9,413 nucleotides of DNA, from contig JAADEA010000059.1 of the NCBI GenBank assembly GCA_013153675.1, positions 1-9,413 on the forward strand, written 5' to 3'. The DNA is from Campylobacterota bacterium (GTDB taxonomy: Bacteria > Campylobacterota > Campylobacteria > Campylobacterales > Sulfurovaceae). Shown here one piece after another: positions 1 through 6,520 of the stretch. How positions within the stretch are numbered: position 1 is the stretch's first letter; each line of letters opens with the position of its first letter. A program made the position numbers and the translations under genes. The notes below the pieces were generated by a model. It made no database searches. It was given only the letters and a program-made list of their open reading frames with translations, and was not told the DNA's origin.

Positions 1-953
1 TCTTTTACTATTTTTAAACTATTTACCATTAGATCTTTAAATCCTCTTTTTGCTCCTTCTATTTGTGATCTATTTTTTGCAAAAGAGGGTGGATCTATTA
101 TAATTAGGTCATATTTTTCTTTTTCTTTTCTAACGACTCTTAAATAATCAAATACATTTTCGTTTATAAATTTGCCTTGTAAGTTATTTAGCTGAAAGTT
201 CTCTTGTGCCTTTTTTATTGCCTCTTTAGAGATATCTACTTCTATTACTTTTGCTCCCTTTTTTGCGGCATATAATCCAAATCCTCCTATATTAGAGAAT
301 AGGTCTAAAACTTTATCTTCTTTTTTTACATAAGAGGCAACTATTTTTCTATTTTTTCTTTGATCTAAATAAAATCCACTCTTTTGTCCATTTATAATAT
401 CAACTCTATATCTAATTTGATCTTCAATAATCTCAAAAGTAGATGGTATCTCTCCAATAATATATGGCTTGAAGGTAGCATTTTCTTTTTTTAATATTTC
501 AGGAGAACTATTTAGGTAGATTCCTTTTGGATTAAAGAGTTTTTTTATTGCTTGTACTATTAACTCTTTTTGTTTAATCATTCCTAAGCTATTTAGTAAA
601 ATACTAAAATAGTCTCCATATCTATCTACTATTAAACCACTAAGATAATCTGCTTCTGAGTGAATAACCCTATATGAGTTTGAGTTAATAGATTCTCTTA
701 ACCTAAGTGCTTCTTTAAATCTTTTAATAAAAAATTCTAAATCTATCTCTTCATTTTTAAAGCTCAAGGCTCTAAAGGCTATTTGGCTATTTAGATTTAT
801 ATATCCTTTTGCTAAAAATTTTCCATCTTGGCTAAAGGCGCTAACAATTGAACCATTTTCTACCTTATTTTTAATAATAATATCACTTTTATATACCCAG
901 GGAAAGAGTCTCTTTAGAGACTCTTGAGCCTTTTTTTTAACTATTATTTTCAT
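1..953 (-). CDS. RlmI-type class I SAM-dependent rRNA (cytosine-C5) methyltransferase, C-terminus cut by window edge
   Basis: Likely transfers a methyl group from S-adenosylmethionine to a 23S rRNA cytosine, in the cytoplasm. The 317 codons visible start at ATG 953-951 and run off the left edge. E. coli RlmI has about 396 residues, so roughly 80 C-terminal residues are missing. Residues 1 to about 75 look like the N-terminal PUA RNA-binding domain (FPWVYKSDI near 17-25). NGQKSGFYLDQRKNR (188-202) is the family's substrate-side signature. VLDLFSNIGGFGLYAA (215-230) is the SAM-binding motif I, and DLIIIDPPSFAK (282-293) is motif IV. The catalytic Cys region lies beyond the edge, so activity cannot be judged. 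The gene overlaps the 3' end of hisD by 17 bases with only a weak Shine-Dalgarno (AAGAG), suggesting coupled translation as the fourth gene of the fba run. The family call is firm; the exact target base is inferred from homologues. Confidence 0.9.
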   Translation of the reverse strand, partial: MKIIVKKKAQESLKRLFPWVYKSDIIIKNKVENGSIVSAFSQDGKFLAKGYINLNSQIAFRALSFKNEEIDLEFFIKRFKEALRLRESINSNSYRVIHSEADYLSGLIVDRYGDYFSILLNSLGMIKQKELIVQAIKKLFNPKGIYLNSSPEILKKENATFKPYIIGEIPSTFEIIEDQIRYRVDIINGQKSGFYLDQRKNRKIVASYVKKEDKVLDLFSNIGGFGLYAAKKGAKVIEVDISKEAIKKAQENFQLNNLQGKFINENVFDYLRVVRKEKEKYDLIIIDPPSFAKNRSQIEGAKRGFKDLMVNSLKIVK

Positions 954-2238
954 CTAATCTAACTCTTACACTCTTTGCATGGGCATCTAACCCTTCAATA
1001 TCTGCAAGGAGGGCTGCTGCTTCTCCTATTTTTTCTATTGACTCCTTAGAAAAAGAGATAATAGAGCTCTTTTTTAAGAAGTGTTCCACACTTAAAGGAG
1101 AGTAAAATTTAGCGCTACCTCCAGTAGGTAATGTGTGGTTTGGTCCTGCAATATAATCTCCAATTGCTTCTGGAGTATAAGAGCCAAGGAAAATAGCCCC
1201 TGCATTTTTTATCTTATCTAAAATAGAAAATGGATCTTCTATAACAATTTCTAAATGTTCAGGAGCAATTTCATTCATTAGATCTATTGCTTCATCTAAA
1301 TTTTTAGTAATAATAATTGCAGCTCTATTTTCAATTGATTTTTTTGTAATCTCTTTTCTATTTAATTTTTCTAATTCTATATAGATATTCTTCTCTACTT
1401 CATATGCAAAATCTCTATCTGGAGTAATTAAAATAGAGCTTGCCATCTCATCATGTTCTGCTTGAGATAAAAGATCAATTGCTATCCATCTTGGATTTGC
1501 ACTACTATTTGCTATAACTCCAATTTCGCTTGGTCCAGCTATCATATCTATATTTACATCTCCATATACCATTTTTTTAGCGGTAGCTACATATATATTT
1601 CCAGGTCCTGTAATTACATCTACTTTTTTAATAGAATTAGTTCCATATGCCAAAGCACCAATAGCACTTGCGCCTCCGATTTTATAGATCTCTTTTATAT
1701 TACATAGATGAGCCGCTGCTAATAATAGAGGATTTAATTCATTATTAGGAGCTGGTGTAGTAACTACAATCTCTTTTACATTAGCTACAATTGCAGGAAT
1801 TGCATTCATTAATAAAGAGCTCGGATATGCAGCTTTTCCTCCTGGAATATATAGACCAGCTCTATCAACTGGAGTAACTTTAACTCCAAGTTTTGCATTT
1901 ATTTCATCTTCTTCAATCCAGCTTTTTGGAAGTAGTTTTTCATGATAACTTTTAATTCTATCATAAGCTATATGTAGTGCCTCTTTTAATTTTTCATCTA
2001 AATCTTCATATGCCTTTTTCATCTCTTCTTGAGATACCTTTAAATCTTCAATTGAATTTGGCTTCCAATTATCAAATTTTGCTATATCTTCTAATAGAGC
2101 TTTATCTTTATCTCTTTTTATTCTTGTTAAAATTTCAGAAACAATTGGCATTACTCTATCTATATCAACTTCTCCTCTTTTTAAAAGCTCTTGAAACTCC
2201 TCTTTAAAAGAGCTTTTTGTAGTATCTAAAATTTTCAT
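937..2238 (-). CDS. hisD: Histidinol dehydrogenase
   Basis: Catalyses the last two steps of histidine synthesis, oxidising L-histidinol to L-histidine with two NAD+, as a zinc-dependent cytoplasmic homodimer. Numbering from ATG 2238 (433 residues), the expected zinc ligands are all present: Q259 and H262 (SQAEHD), D361 (GDYIAGPNHTLPT) and H420 (LDAHAKSVRVR). The catalytic Glu-His pair is E327-H328 (APEHLE), and the family signature GPGNIYVATAKK is near 211-222. Length is normal. A GTG at 2247 would add three residues, but it sits inside the Shine-Dalgarno AAGGTGG, so the ATG five bases after that motif is the better start. That ATG overlaps the TGA of the upstream PLP-enzyme gene (ATGA, 2235-2238), a typical coupling arrangement. 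No other his gene is in view, so hisD is detached from any his cluster here, at least within the window. Confidence 0.97.
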   Translation of the reverse strand: MKILDTTKSSFKEEFQELLKRGEVDIDRVMPIVSEILTRIKRDKDKALLEDIAKFDNWKPNSIEDLKVSQEEMKKAYEDLDEKLKEALHIAYDRIKSYHEKLLPKSWIEEDEINAKLGVKVTPVDRAGLYIPGGKAAYPSSLLMNAIPAIVANVKEIVVTTPAPNNELNPLLLAAAHLCNIKEIYKIGGASAIGALAYGTNSIKKVDVITGPGNIYVATAKKMVYGDVNIDMIAGPSEIGVIANSSANPRWIAIDLLSQAEHDEMASSILITPDRDFAYEVEKNIYIELEKLNRKEITKKSIENRAAIIITKNLDEAIDLMNEIAPEHLEIVIEDPFSILDKIKNAGAIFLGSYTPEAIGDYIAGPNHTLPTGGSAKFYSPLSVEHFLKKSSIISFSKESIEKIGEAAALLADIEGLDAHAKSVRVRLDENNS

Positions 2239-3110
2239 AGCTGCCACCTTCTTTGATATCTTTCTATCATTGTAATATTTCCAATATTACCCCCTTGATG
2301 AATATATACTAAATTTTCAAACAGGGAGCTATTTTCTAAAATAGTAATCCACCCTTTTGGATCATATAATAGATCAAATTCTACTTTAGTTTGGTAATAT
2401 AATTCTAACCAAATTTGATAAAACTCTTTATATAACCTCCCAAAACCATATCTTTTTGATGTATCTAAGATAGTTGGATAAAAGGAGCTATCTTTTTCTA
2501 AATTTCTAAATTGTTCTAATAGATAATTTTTATCTCCAACTACTGGAGTAGTAAATACTTTAATATTTTTTTTATTTAATTTAATTAAGGCTTTTGATAA
2601 AAATAAAGATGTAGTTCCTGTACCTGATGGGAGGAAAATTTGATAATTTTTATTTGGCAAAAGCTCTTTTATTAACTCTTTTGCCAATTTTTCTACTCCT
2701 ATATAGGCAAATTTATTTGAGATGCCCTCTTTTATAAAAAGAGCATTTTGGGTTAAGTAATCTTGGAGATATCTATAATCTTTTAAAATCATACCATTAC
2801 TTAGAGCTATTTTTAGATTTCCTTTTGGAGATAGGAGCTCTTTTTTAGATAGATTTTTTACAAAGTAGTAAAAAGGGATATTTTTTATCTTTGAAAAGAT
2901 TGCTAAAGATAGCATAGCATTTGAGAATAAAGATCCATAAGAGACGATCTTATCATACTTATCTAATGGAGTATTTAAAAGATAGTCTATTTTTCTTGCT
3001 TTATTTCCACTAAAGAGAGGATGAATTAGATCATCTCTCTTTAGCAAAAAAGAGATTTTATTAAAACTATACTCTTGTAGTGGAGATGGGAGATTAAATT
3101 TAATATCCAA
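2235..3110 (-). CDS. PLP-dependent enzyme of the ACC deaminase/D-cysteine desulfhydrase family, divergent
   Basis: A fold-type II pyridoxal-phosphate protein of 291 residues. SGNKARKID (34-42) holds the presumed PLP-binding lysine K37. SGTGTT (162-167) is the phosphate-binding loop. YGFGRL (221-226), YDPKGW (249-254) and YIHQGGNIGN (269-278) are further family blocks. The usual block around the second catalytic region (consensus near GGAQSNHxRA) is changed to YGSLFSNAMLSLA (58-70): the SN survives but the following His/Gln is Ala. The substrate is therefore uncertain, and names such as ACC deaminase or D-cysteine desulfhydrase would be over-calls. The start is TTG 3110, three bases after the fba TAG, with no clear Shine-Dalgarno; no in-frame ATG precedes the conserved N-terminus (LPSPLQEY). 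The gene ends in a 4-base overlap with hisD. It is slightly shorter than typical family members (about 300-340 residues). Family call strong, function unknown. Confidence 0.85.
   Translation of the reverse strand: MDIKFNLPSPLQEYSFNKISFLLKRDDLIHPLFSGNKARKIDYLLNTPLDKYDKIVSYGSLFSNAMLSLAIFSKIKNIPFYYFVKNLSKKELLSPKGNLKIALSNGMILKDYRYLQDYLTQNALFIKEGISNKFAYIGVEKLAKELIKELLPNKNYQIFLPSGTGTTSLFLSKALIKLNKKNIKVFTTPVVGDKNYLLEQFRNLEKDSSFYPTILDTSKRYGFGRLYKEFYQIWLELYYQTKVEFDLLYDPKGWITILENSSLFENLVYIHQGGNIGNITMIERYQRRWQL
2244..2250 (-). promoter_or_regulatory. Shine-Dalgarno that decides the hisD start
   Basis: On the minus strand AAGGTGG lies five bases before ATG 2238. The alternative in-frame GTG (2247-2245) is embedded in this motif and has no good Shine-Dalgarno of its own, so ATG 2238 is preferred. 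Confidence 0.75.
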
Positions 3111-3113
3111 TAT

Positions 3114-4187
3114 CTAAAATCTATCTACACAATTTAACTCTTCAAAAGCTTTTATTACTCTATCAACCATTGACTCTTCTCCTGCTCTTAACCACTTCCT
3201 TGGATCATAATATTTTTTATTTGGCTTATCTTCTCCTTCTGGATTTCCAATTTGGCTTTGTAGATAGTCATGATATTTTTCTACATATCCTTTTACTCCG
3301 CTCCAAAAAGCCCATTGAGTATCTGTATCAATATTCATCTTTACTACGCCATAACTAATTGCCTCTCTAATCTCTTCTAAAGAGCTTCCACTTCCTCCAT
3401 GAAATACAAAATTTACAGGTTTTGGAGGAGTATTTAACTTCTCTTGAATATATTCTTGAGAATTTTTTAGAATAATTGGTTGAAGTTTTACATTACCAGG
3501 TTTATATACTCCATGCACATTTCCAAAAGAAGCAGCAATTGTAAATCTATCAGAAACCTCCTTTAGAGCTTTGTATGCTTCATATACCTCTTGAGGCTGA
3601 GTATATAAAGCAGCATTATCTACTCCCGTATTATCTACTCCATCCTCTTCTCCACCAGTAATTCCAAGCTCAATTTCAAGAGTCATACCAAGCTCATCAA
3701 GCTTTTTTAAATACTCTACAGATGTTTTGATATTCTCTTCTAAAGGCTCTTCAGAAAGATCTATCATATGAGAGCTAAATAGTGGCTTTCCATACTTTTT
3801 AAAATGCTCTTTGCTTGCTTCAATAAGCCCATCTACCCATGGAAGAAGCTTTCTTGCTGCATGGTCTGTATGTAAAATAACTGCTACATTATACTCTTTT
3901 GCTAAAGTATGAACATGTTTTGCTCCGCTAATTGCACCAAGAATAGCTGCCTTTGGGCTTTTTAAACCTTTTCCTGCATAAAATGAAGCACCACCATTGC
4001 TAAATTGAATAATTACAGGAGAATTAACCTTTGAAGCCGCTTCTAAAACAGAATTTATAGAGTTAGTCCCTACTACATTAATTGCTGGAAGGGCAAACTC
4101 ATTTTTTTTAGCTATTTCAAATATCTTTTGAACATCATCTCCAGTTACTACACCTGGCTCTACAAAGTCAGAGATTCTTTCACTCAC
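3114..4187 (-). CDS. fba: Class II fructose-1,6-bisphosphate aldolase
   Basis: Zinc-dependent cytoplasmic aldolase interconverting fructose-1,6-bisphosphate with dihydroxyacetone phosphate and glyceraldehyde-3-phosphate; in Campylobacterota it serves mainly gluconeogenesis. The 357 residues match the class IIA (E. coli-type, 359 residues) subgroup. Expected active-site residues are present, each one position before the E. coli number: D108 and H109 in HTDHA, E173 in LEIELGITGGEEDG, H225 in FGNVHGVY, and H263 in FHGGSGS. NIDTDTQWAF (285-294) is the substrate phosphate region. The start is GTG 4187, with AAAGGA seven bases upstream; the first residues (MSERISDFVEPGVVTGDDV) fit family N-termini. 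It is the first gene of the minus-strand run fba, PLP enzyme, hisD, methyltransferase, with its own promoter just upstream. An ATG five bases upstream is out of frame and ends on the GTG. Confidence 0.97.
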   Translation of the reverse strand: MSERISDFVEPGVVTGDDVQKIFEIAKKNEFALPAINVVGTNSINSVLEAASKVNSPVIIQFSNGGASFYAGKGLKSPKAAILGAISGAKHVHTLAKEYNVAVILHTDHAARKLLPWVDGLIEASKEHFKKYGKPLFSSHMIDLSEEPLEENIKTSVEYLKKLDELGMTLEIELGITGGEEDGVDNTGVDNAALYTQPQEVYEAYKALKEVSDRFTIAASFGNVHGVYKPGNVKLQPIILKNSQEYIQEKLNTPPKPVNFVFHGGSGSSLEEIREAISYGVVKMNIDTDTQWAFWSGVKGYVEKYHDYLQSQIGNPEGEDKPNKKYYDPRKWLRAGEESMVDRVIKAFEELNCVDRF

Positions 4188-4194
4188 GGCATAA

Positions 4195-4200
4195 TCCTTT
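4195..4200 (-). promoter_or_regulatory. Shine-Dalgarno for fba (GTG start)
   Basis: Minus-strand AAAGGA lies seven bases before GTG 4187. It is only two bases before the out-of-frame ATG at 4192, too close for good use, which favours the GTG as the aldolase start. Confidence 0.65.
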
Positions 4201-4216
4201 TTTTAATTTTTTTAAA

Positions 4217-4240
4217 ATTATAGCAGCTATTTGCAAAAAA
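4217..4240 (-). promoter_or_regulatory. Sigma-70-type promoter of the fba operon
   Basis: On the minus strand a perfect TATAAT (4222-4217) is preceded by TG (extended form TGCTATAAT) and, further upstream, by TTTTTTG. This resembles the T-rich element with -10 box typical of Campylobacter promoters, with no recognisable -35. Transcription would start near 4210, giving a 5' leader of about 20 bases before the fba GTG. The region further upstream to the terminator (about 4245-4300) is simply A+T-rich. Confidence 0.75.
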
Positions 4241-4307
4241 GAGGGTTTATTATTTTTAAGTAGTTAATTATATATAGAAATCAAATTTTATTTTAAATAA
4301 GTTTTTT

Positions 4308-4339
4308 AAAAAAGAGCCGCAAAAAGGACTCTCTTTTTA
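4308..4339 (-). terminator. Rho-independent terminator after the small SurA-like gene
   Basis: Read on the minus strand, AAAAAGAG and CC pair with GG and CTCTTTTT around a short T-rich loop, with a three-base bulge (AGT) on the 5' arm, and the stem ends in a run of T. The 5' arm begins inside the TAA stop codon of the small secreted-protein gene. It separates the peb4 pair from the fba promoter downstream. Confidence 0.7.
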
Positions 4340-4813
4340 GAATTTATAAACAATTTTTGCTTTTTTCATTAATCTATTTACAATTTTTCTTTGTTTTAGC
4401 TGAATTTTAATTAGTTGGCGAACTTTTTTATAAGGAATAATTCTTCCTTTTTTATCTCTAAAGAGATTTTTATTTTTACGATAAGCTCTCTTCATCTCTG
4501 CTTCTGTTACTTTTACTCTTCTTGCCTTTTTTGCCATCCAAGCATTAGCAATGATCATATCTCTTTCTCTTTTGCTTAGTTCTCTATAAGCTGTTTTAAT
4601 TACAAGCTTCTCAATTGCCAATCTTTGAATGAGAGCCTTCTTATCCTGCGGTCTTAATTTATCAAAGGTAACTTTTCCTTTTGTTAATACCTTTAATACT
4701 CTATTAGCCTCTTTATCTGTAATAGAGTAACCATTAACTGTTGCAATTACCTTTGCTTGTGAAAAAGCAACAAGCATCATCACTACCGCAATCGCCTTCA
4801 TTAAACTTCTCAT
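4337..4813 (-). CDS. Small, highly basic secreted SurA-like protein lacking a parvulin domain (Peb4 paralogue)
   Basis: Not a named gene to my knowledge. Its 158 residues start with a signal peptide (MRSLMK, then a hydrophobic core to about 17, likely cut after SQA at 20), so it should be periplasmic. The mature part aligns by eye with its neighbour Peb4 at both ends. VNGYSIT and FDKLRPQDKK (26-32, 50-59) match VNGKEIT and FDKLPPQLKK. NAWMAK to KNKNLF (90-118) matches NVWMKN to HQDQF. YKKVRQLIKIQLKQ to IVYK (128-157) matches the C-terminal helix of Peb4. The parvulin domain between is replaced by about nine residues. The mature protein has 43 Lys/Arg against 11 Asp/Glu, net about +32. ATG 4813 has AAGGAAG upstream. 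It follows peb4 by 78 bases and probably has its own promoter as well. A chaperone or holdase role, or binding to an acidic envelope partner, is inference only. Confidence 0.85.
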   Translation of the reverse strand: MRSLMKAIAVVMMLVAFSQAKVIATVNGYSITDKEANRVLKVLTKGKVTFDKLRPQDKKALIQRLAIEKLVIKTAYRELSKRERDMIIANAWMAKKARRVKVTEAEMKRAYRKNKNLFRDKKGRIIPYKKVRQLIKIQLKQRKIVNRLMKKAKIVYKF

Positions 4814-4843
4814 CTGCTTCCTTTTAGAATCAAATTTTCCACC

Positions 4844-4862
4844 ATTCTATATCAAATTGATA
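4844..4862 (-). promoter_or_regulatory. Possible promoter with inverted repeat before the small SurA-like gene
   Basis: The 78-base gap contains, on the minus strand, TTGATATAGAAT, a plausible -10 region (TATAGA or TAGAAT), overlapped by the perfect inverted repeat TATCAA-T-TTGATA (4850-4862). Transcription would begin near 4838. A similar TTGATATA element precedes peb4. The -10 match is only moderate, so transcription from the peb4 promoter remains possible. Confidence 0.4.
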
Positions 4863-4891
4863 AATAGTTCATTAATTATTTCAAAAAGAAA

Positions 4892-5749
4892 TTACTTTGA
4901 ACTATTTTTGTCCTCAGCAATTAATGTTTTGTCTTTATAAACTACATCTTTTTTCATCTTCTTTAATATATTGCTAATCTTTTCTCTAAATTGTTCTTGT
5001 CTTAAAATCGATACAATATCTTTTTTTACATCTTCAAACTTTTGAACATGTGCTGGTTGAACATCTTCTACATATATAATATGATATCCAAATTGAGTCT
5101 TTACAGGTTTTTTTGTAATTTCTCCTTTTTTAAGGGCGAATGCGGCATCACTAAAAGGTTTTACCATTTGTTGTTTAGTAAAATATCCTAAATCTCCTCC
5201 ATTTACTTTAGATGGACCAACAGAGTATTTTTTTGCAAGTTCAATAAATTTTTCTTTTAATTTCTCTCCTTTTAATCCTTTTAGTTTATCAATTAGCTCT
5301 TGAGCTTTCTTTTCATCTTTTAATAAAATATGGCGTGCATGAACCTTTTTTGGAATCATAAATTGATCTTGATGTTTTTTGTAATACTCTTTTGCCTCTC
5401 CTTCACTTACAATTGTTTTATTAAAGATATTTTTCATCCAAACATTTATCATAAGATCTTTTTTTATATTTTCTAACTGTTTTTTAAACTCTTCTGACTC
5501 GTCAGCTTTTGCCTCTTTTGCAGCTTTTGCTAAGAGTTCTCTCTCTACTACTTGATTTACTATGCTCTTTTTTAACTGAGGTGGAAGTTTATCAAAATCT
5601 GCACCTGGTTGTCTCATTTTTAAAACATGATTTATATAATCTTTTGTAATCTCTTTTCCATTTACTACCACTACTACATCTGATGAAGCCATTAAATAAG
5701 ATATACTTAGTATAGTAATTAGAGCACCTCTTTTTAAAAATTGATTCAT
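4892..5749 (-). CDS. peb4: Periplasmic peptidyl-prolyl cis-trans isomerase/chaperone, Peb4 (CBF2)/SurA type
   Basis: Helps outer-membrane proteins fold and cross the periplasm. Its 285 residues begin with a signal peptide (KR at 6-7, hydrophobic to about 20, cleavage near ASS at 21-23). The SurA-like N-terminal chaperone region covers about 24-130 (VNGKEIT, FDKLPPQLKK, VWMKNIF). The parvulin domain covers about 134-229, with VHARHILL (136-143), GGDLGYF (184-190), MVKPFSDAAFAL (195-206) and TQFGYHIIYV (218-227). A long helix, 237-269, returns to the chaperone fold. The length agrees with C. jejuni Peb4 (about 273) and the Helicobacter HP0175 family. ATG 5749 has a strong AAGGAG five bases upstream. 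The place between nth (divergent) and fba is the same as I recall in Campylobacter. The short polar tail after 273 has no recognised role. Confidence 0.95.
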   Translation of the reverse strand: MNQFLKRGALITILSISYLMASSDVVVVVNGKEITKDYINHVLKMRQPGADFDKLPPQLKKSIVNQVVERELLAKAAKEAKADESEEFKKQLENIKKDLMINVWMKNIFNKTIVSEGEAKEYYKKHQDQFMIPKKVHARHILLKDEKKAQELIDKLKGLKGEKLKEKFIELAKKYSVGPSKVNGGDLGYFTKQQMVKPFSDAAFALKKGEITKKPVKTQFGYHIIYVEDVQPAHVQKFEDVKKDIVSILRQEQFREKISNILKKMKKDVVYKDKTLIAEDKNSSK

Positions 5750-5776
5750 AAACTCTCCTTAAAATTAATATTAACT

Positions 5777-5797
5777 TTGATAGTATATCAATCAAAA
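5777..5797 (-). promoter_or_regulatory. peb4 promoter with overlapping perfect inverted repeat
   Basis: On the minus strand TATACT (5787-5782) is a good -10 box, preceded by T-rich sequence including TTTTGATTGA and with no clear -35; transcription would start near 5775. The box lies inside a perfect inverted repeat, TTGATA-GTA-TATCAA on the plus strand (5777-5791). It could be an operator or only an A+T-rich coincidence. I could not pick a convincing plus-strand promoter for nth in the same 76-base gap. Confidence 0.55.
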
Positions 5798-5825
5798 TTA
5801 AATAAGAAATTAATAGGCTCATAAA

Positions 5826-6491
5826 ATGGAAAAAAATAGCAACAAACCAAAATATGCTACACCTCAAGAGATTGAAAAGATTAAAGAGATTTTATTAAAA
5901 CACTATCCAAATTCAACAACTGAATTAAATTATGAAGATATTTATCAATTGGCAGTAGCTGTTATGTTATCTGCTCAATGTACTGATAAGAGGGTGAATA
6001 TTATAACTCCTAACTTCTTTAAAAAATATCCAACTATATATGATCTTGCAAAAGCCAATGTAGAAGATGTAAAAGAGTTAATTAAAAGTTGCTCTTTTTT
6101 TAACAATAAAGCAAAAAATTTGGTAGCTATGGCAAAAGAGGTAGTAGAAAAATATAATGGAAAGTTTCCTACTACTCAAAAAGAGCTTATCTCTCTTCCT
6201 GGTATTGGTCAAAAGAGTGCTAATGTAATATTGATTGAATATTTAGGAAAAAATTTAATGGCGGTAGATACTCATGTCTTTAGAGTAGCTCATAGATTAG
6301 GTTTAAGCTATGAAAAGACTCCAGCAAAAACAGAAGAGGAACTTGTTTCTAAATTTAAAGATAATTTAAATAGACTTCATCAAGCAATGGTTCTTTTTGG
6401 AAGATATATTTGCACCGCAAAAAATCCCAAATGTGATAAATGTTTTTTAAAGGAATTTTGTAAAAGTAAAGAGAATTTTAAACCCTCTTAG
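5826..6491 (+). CDS. nth: Endonuclease III (DNA glycosylase/AP lyase)
   Basis: Base-excision repair enzyme that removes oxidised pyrimidines and cuts the resulting abasic site, acting on DNA in the cytoplasm. It has 221 residues (E. coli Nth 211). LPGIGQKSANVI (124-135) is the helix-hairpin-helix, with catalytic lysine K130. VDTHVFRV (147-154) holds catalytic D148. MLSAQCTDKRVN (47-58) matches the conserved LLSAQxTD block. The 4Fe-4S cluster cysteines are C196, C203, C206 and C212 in the exact C-x6-C-x2-C-x5-C spacing. ATG 5826 is the first in-frame start giving a full-length protein; the Shine-Dalgarno is poor (TAGG eight bases upstream). It is divergent from peb4. No convincing terminator follows, so some read-through into the efflux operon is possible. 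Confidence 0.97.
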   Translation: MEKNSNKPKYATPQEIEKIKEILLKHYPNSTTELNYEDIYQLAVAVMLSAQCTDKRVNIITPNFFKKYPTIYDLAKANVEDVKELIKSCSFFNNKAKNLVAMAKEVVEKYNGKFPTTQKELISLPGIGQKSANVILIEYLGKNLMAVDTHVFRVAHRLGLSYEKTPAKTEEELVSKFKDNLNRLHQAMVLFGRYICTAKNPKCDKCFLKEFCKSKENFKPS

Positions 6492-6520
6492 ATCTTTTTC
6501 TTTAATGTAGCTACTAATTT

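Noticed and set aside
1977..2207. Plus-strand open frame of 76 codons inside hisD
   Set aside because: Antisense to a well-conserved gene, Leu-rich low-complexity product, no ribosome binding site or family motif.
3170..3358. Plus-strand open frame of 62 codons inside fba
   Set aside because: Antisense to a conserved enzyme, with no recognisable protein features.
4878..4892. Small hairpin (ATTTC, five A, GAAAT) right after the peb4 stop, as a terminator
   Set aside because: Only five mostly A-T pairs and no T-run on the minus strand, so termination here is not supported.
5592..5867. Minus-strand open frame of 91 codons spanning the peb4 start and the nth start
   Set aside because: Overlaps the N-termini of two sure genes in another frame and covers the peb4 promoter; no motif.
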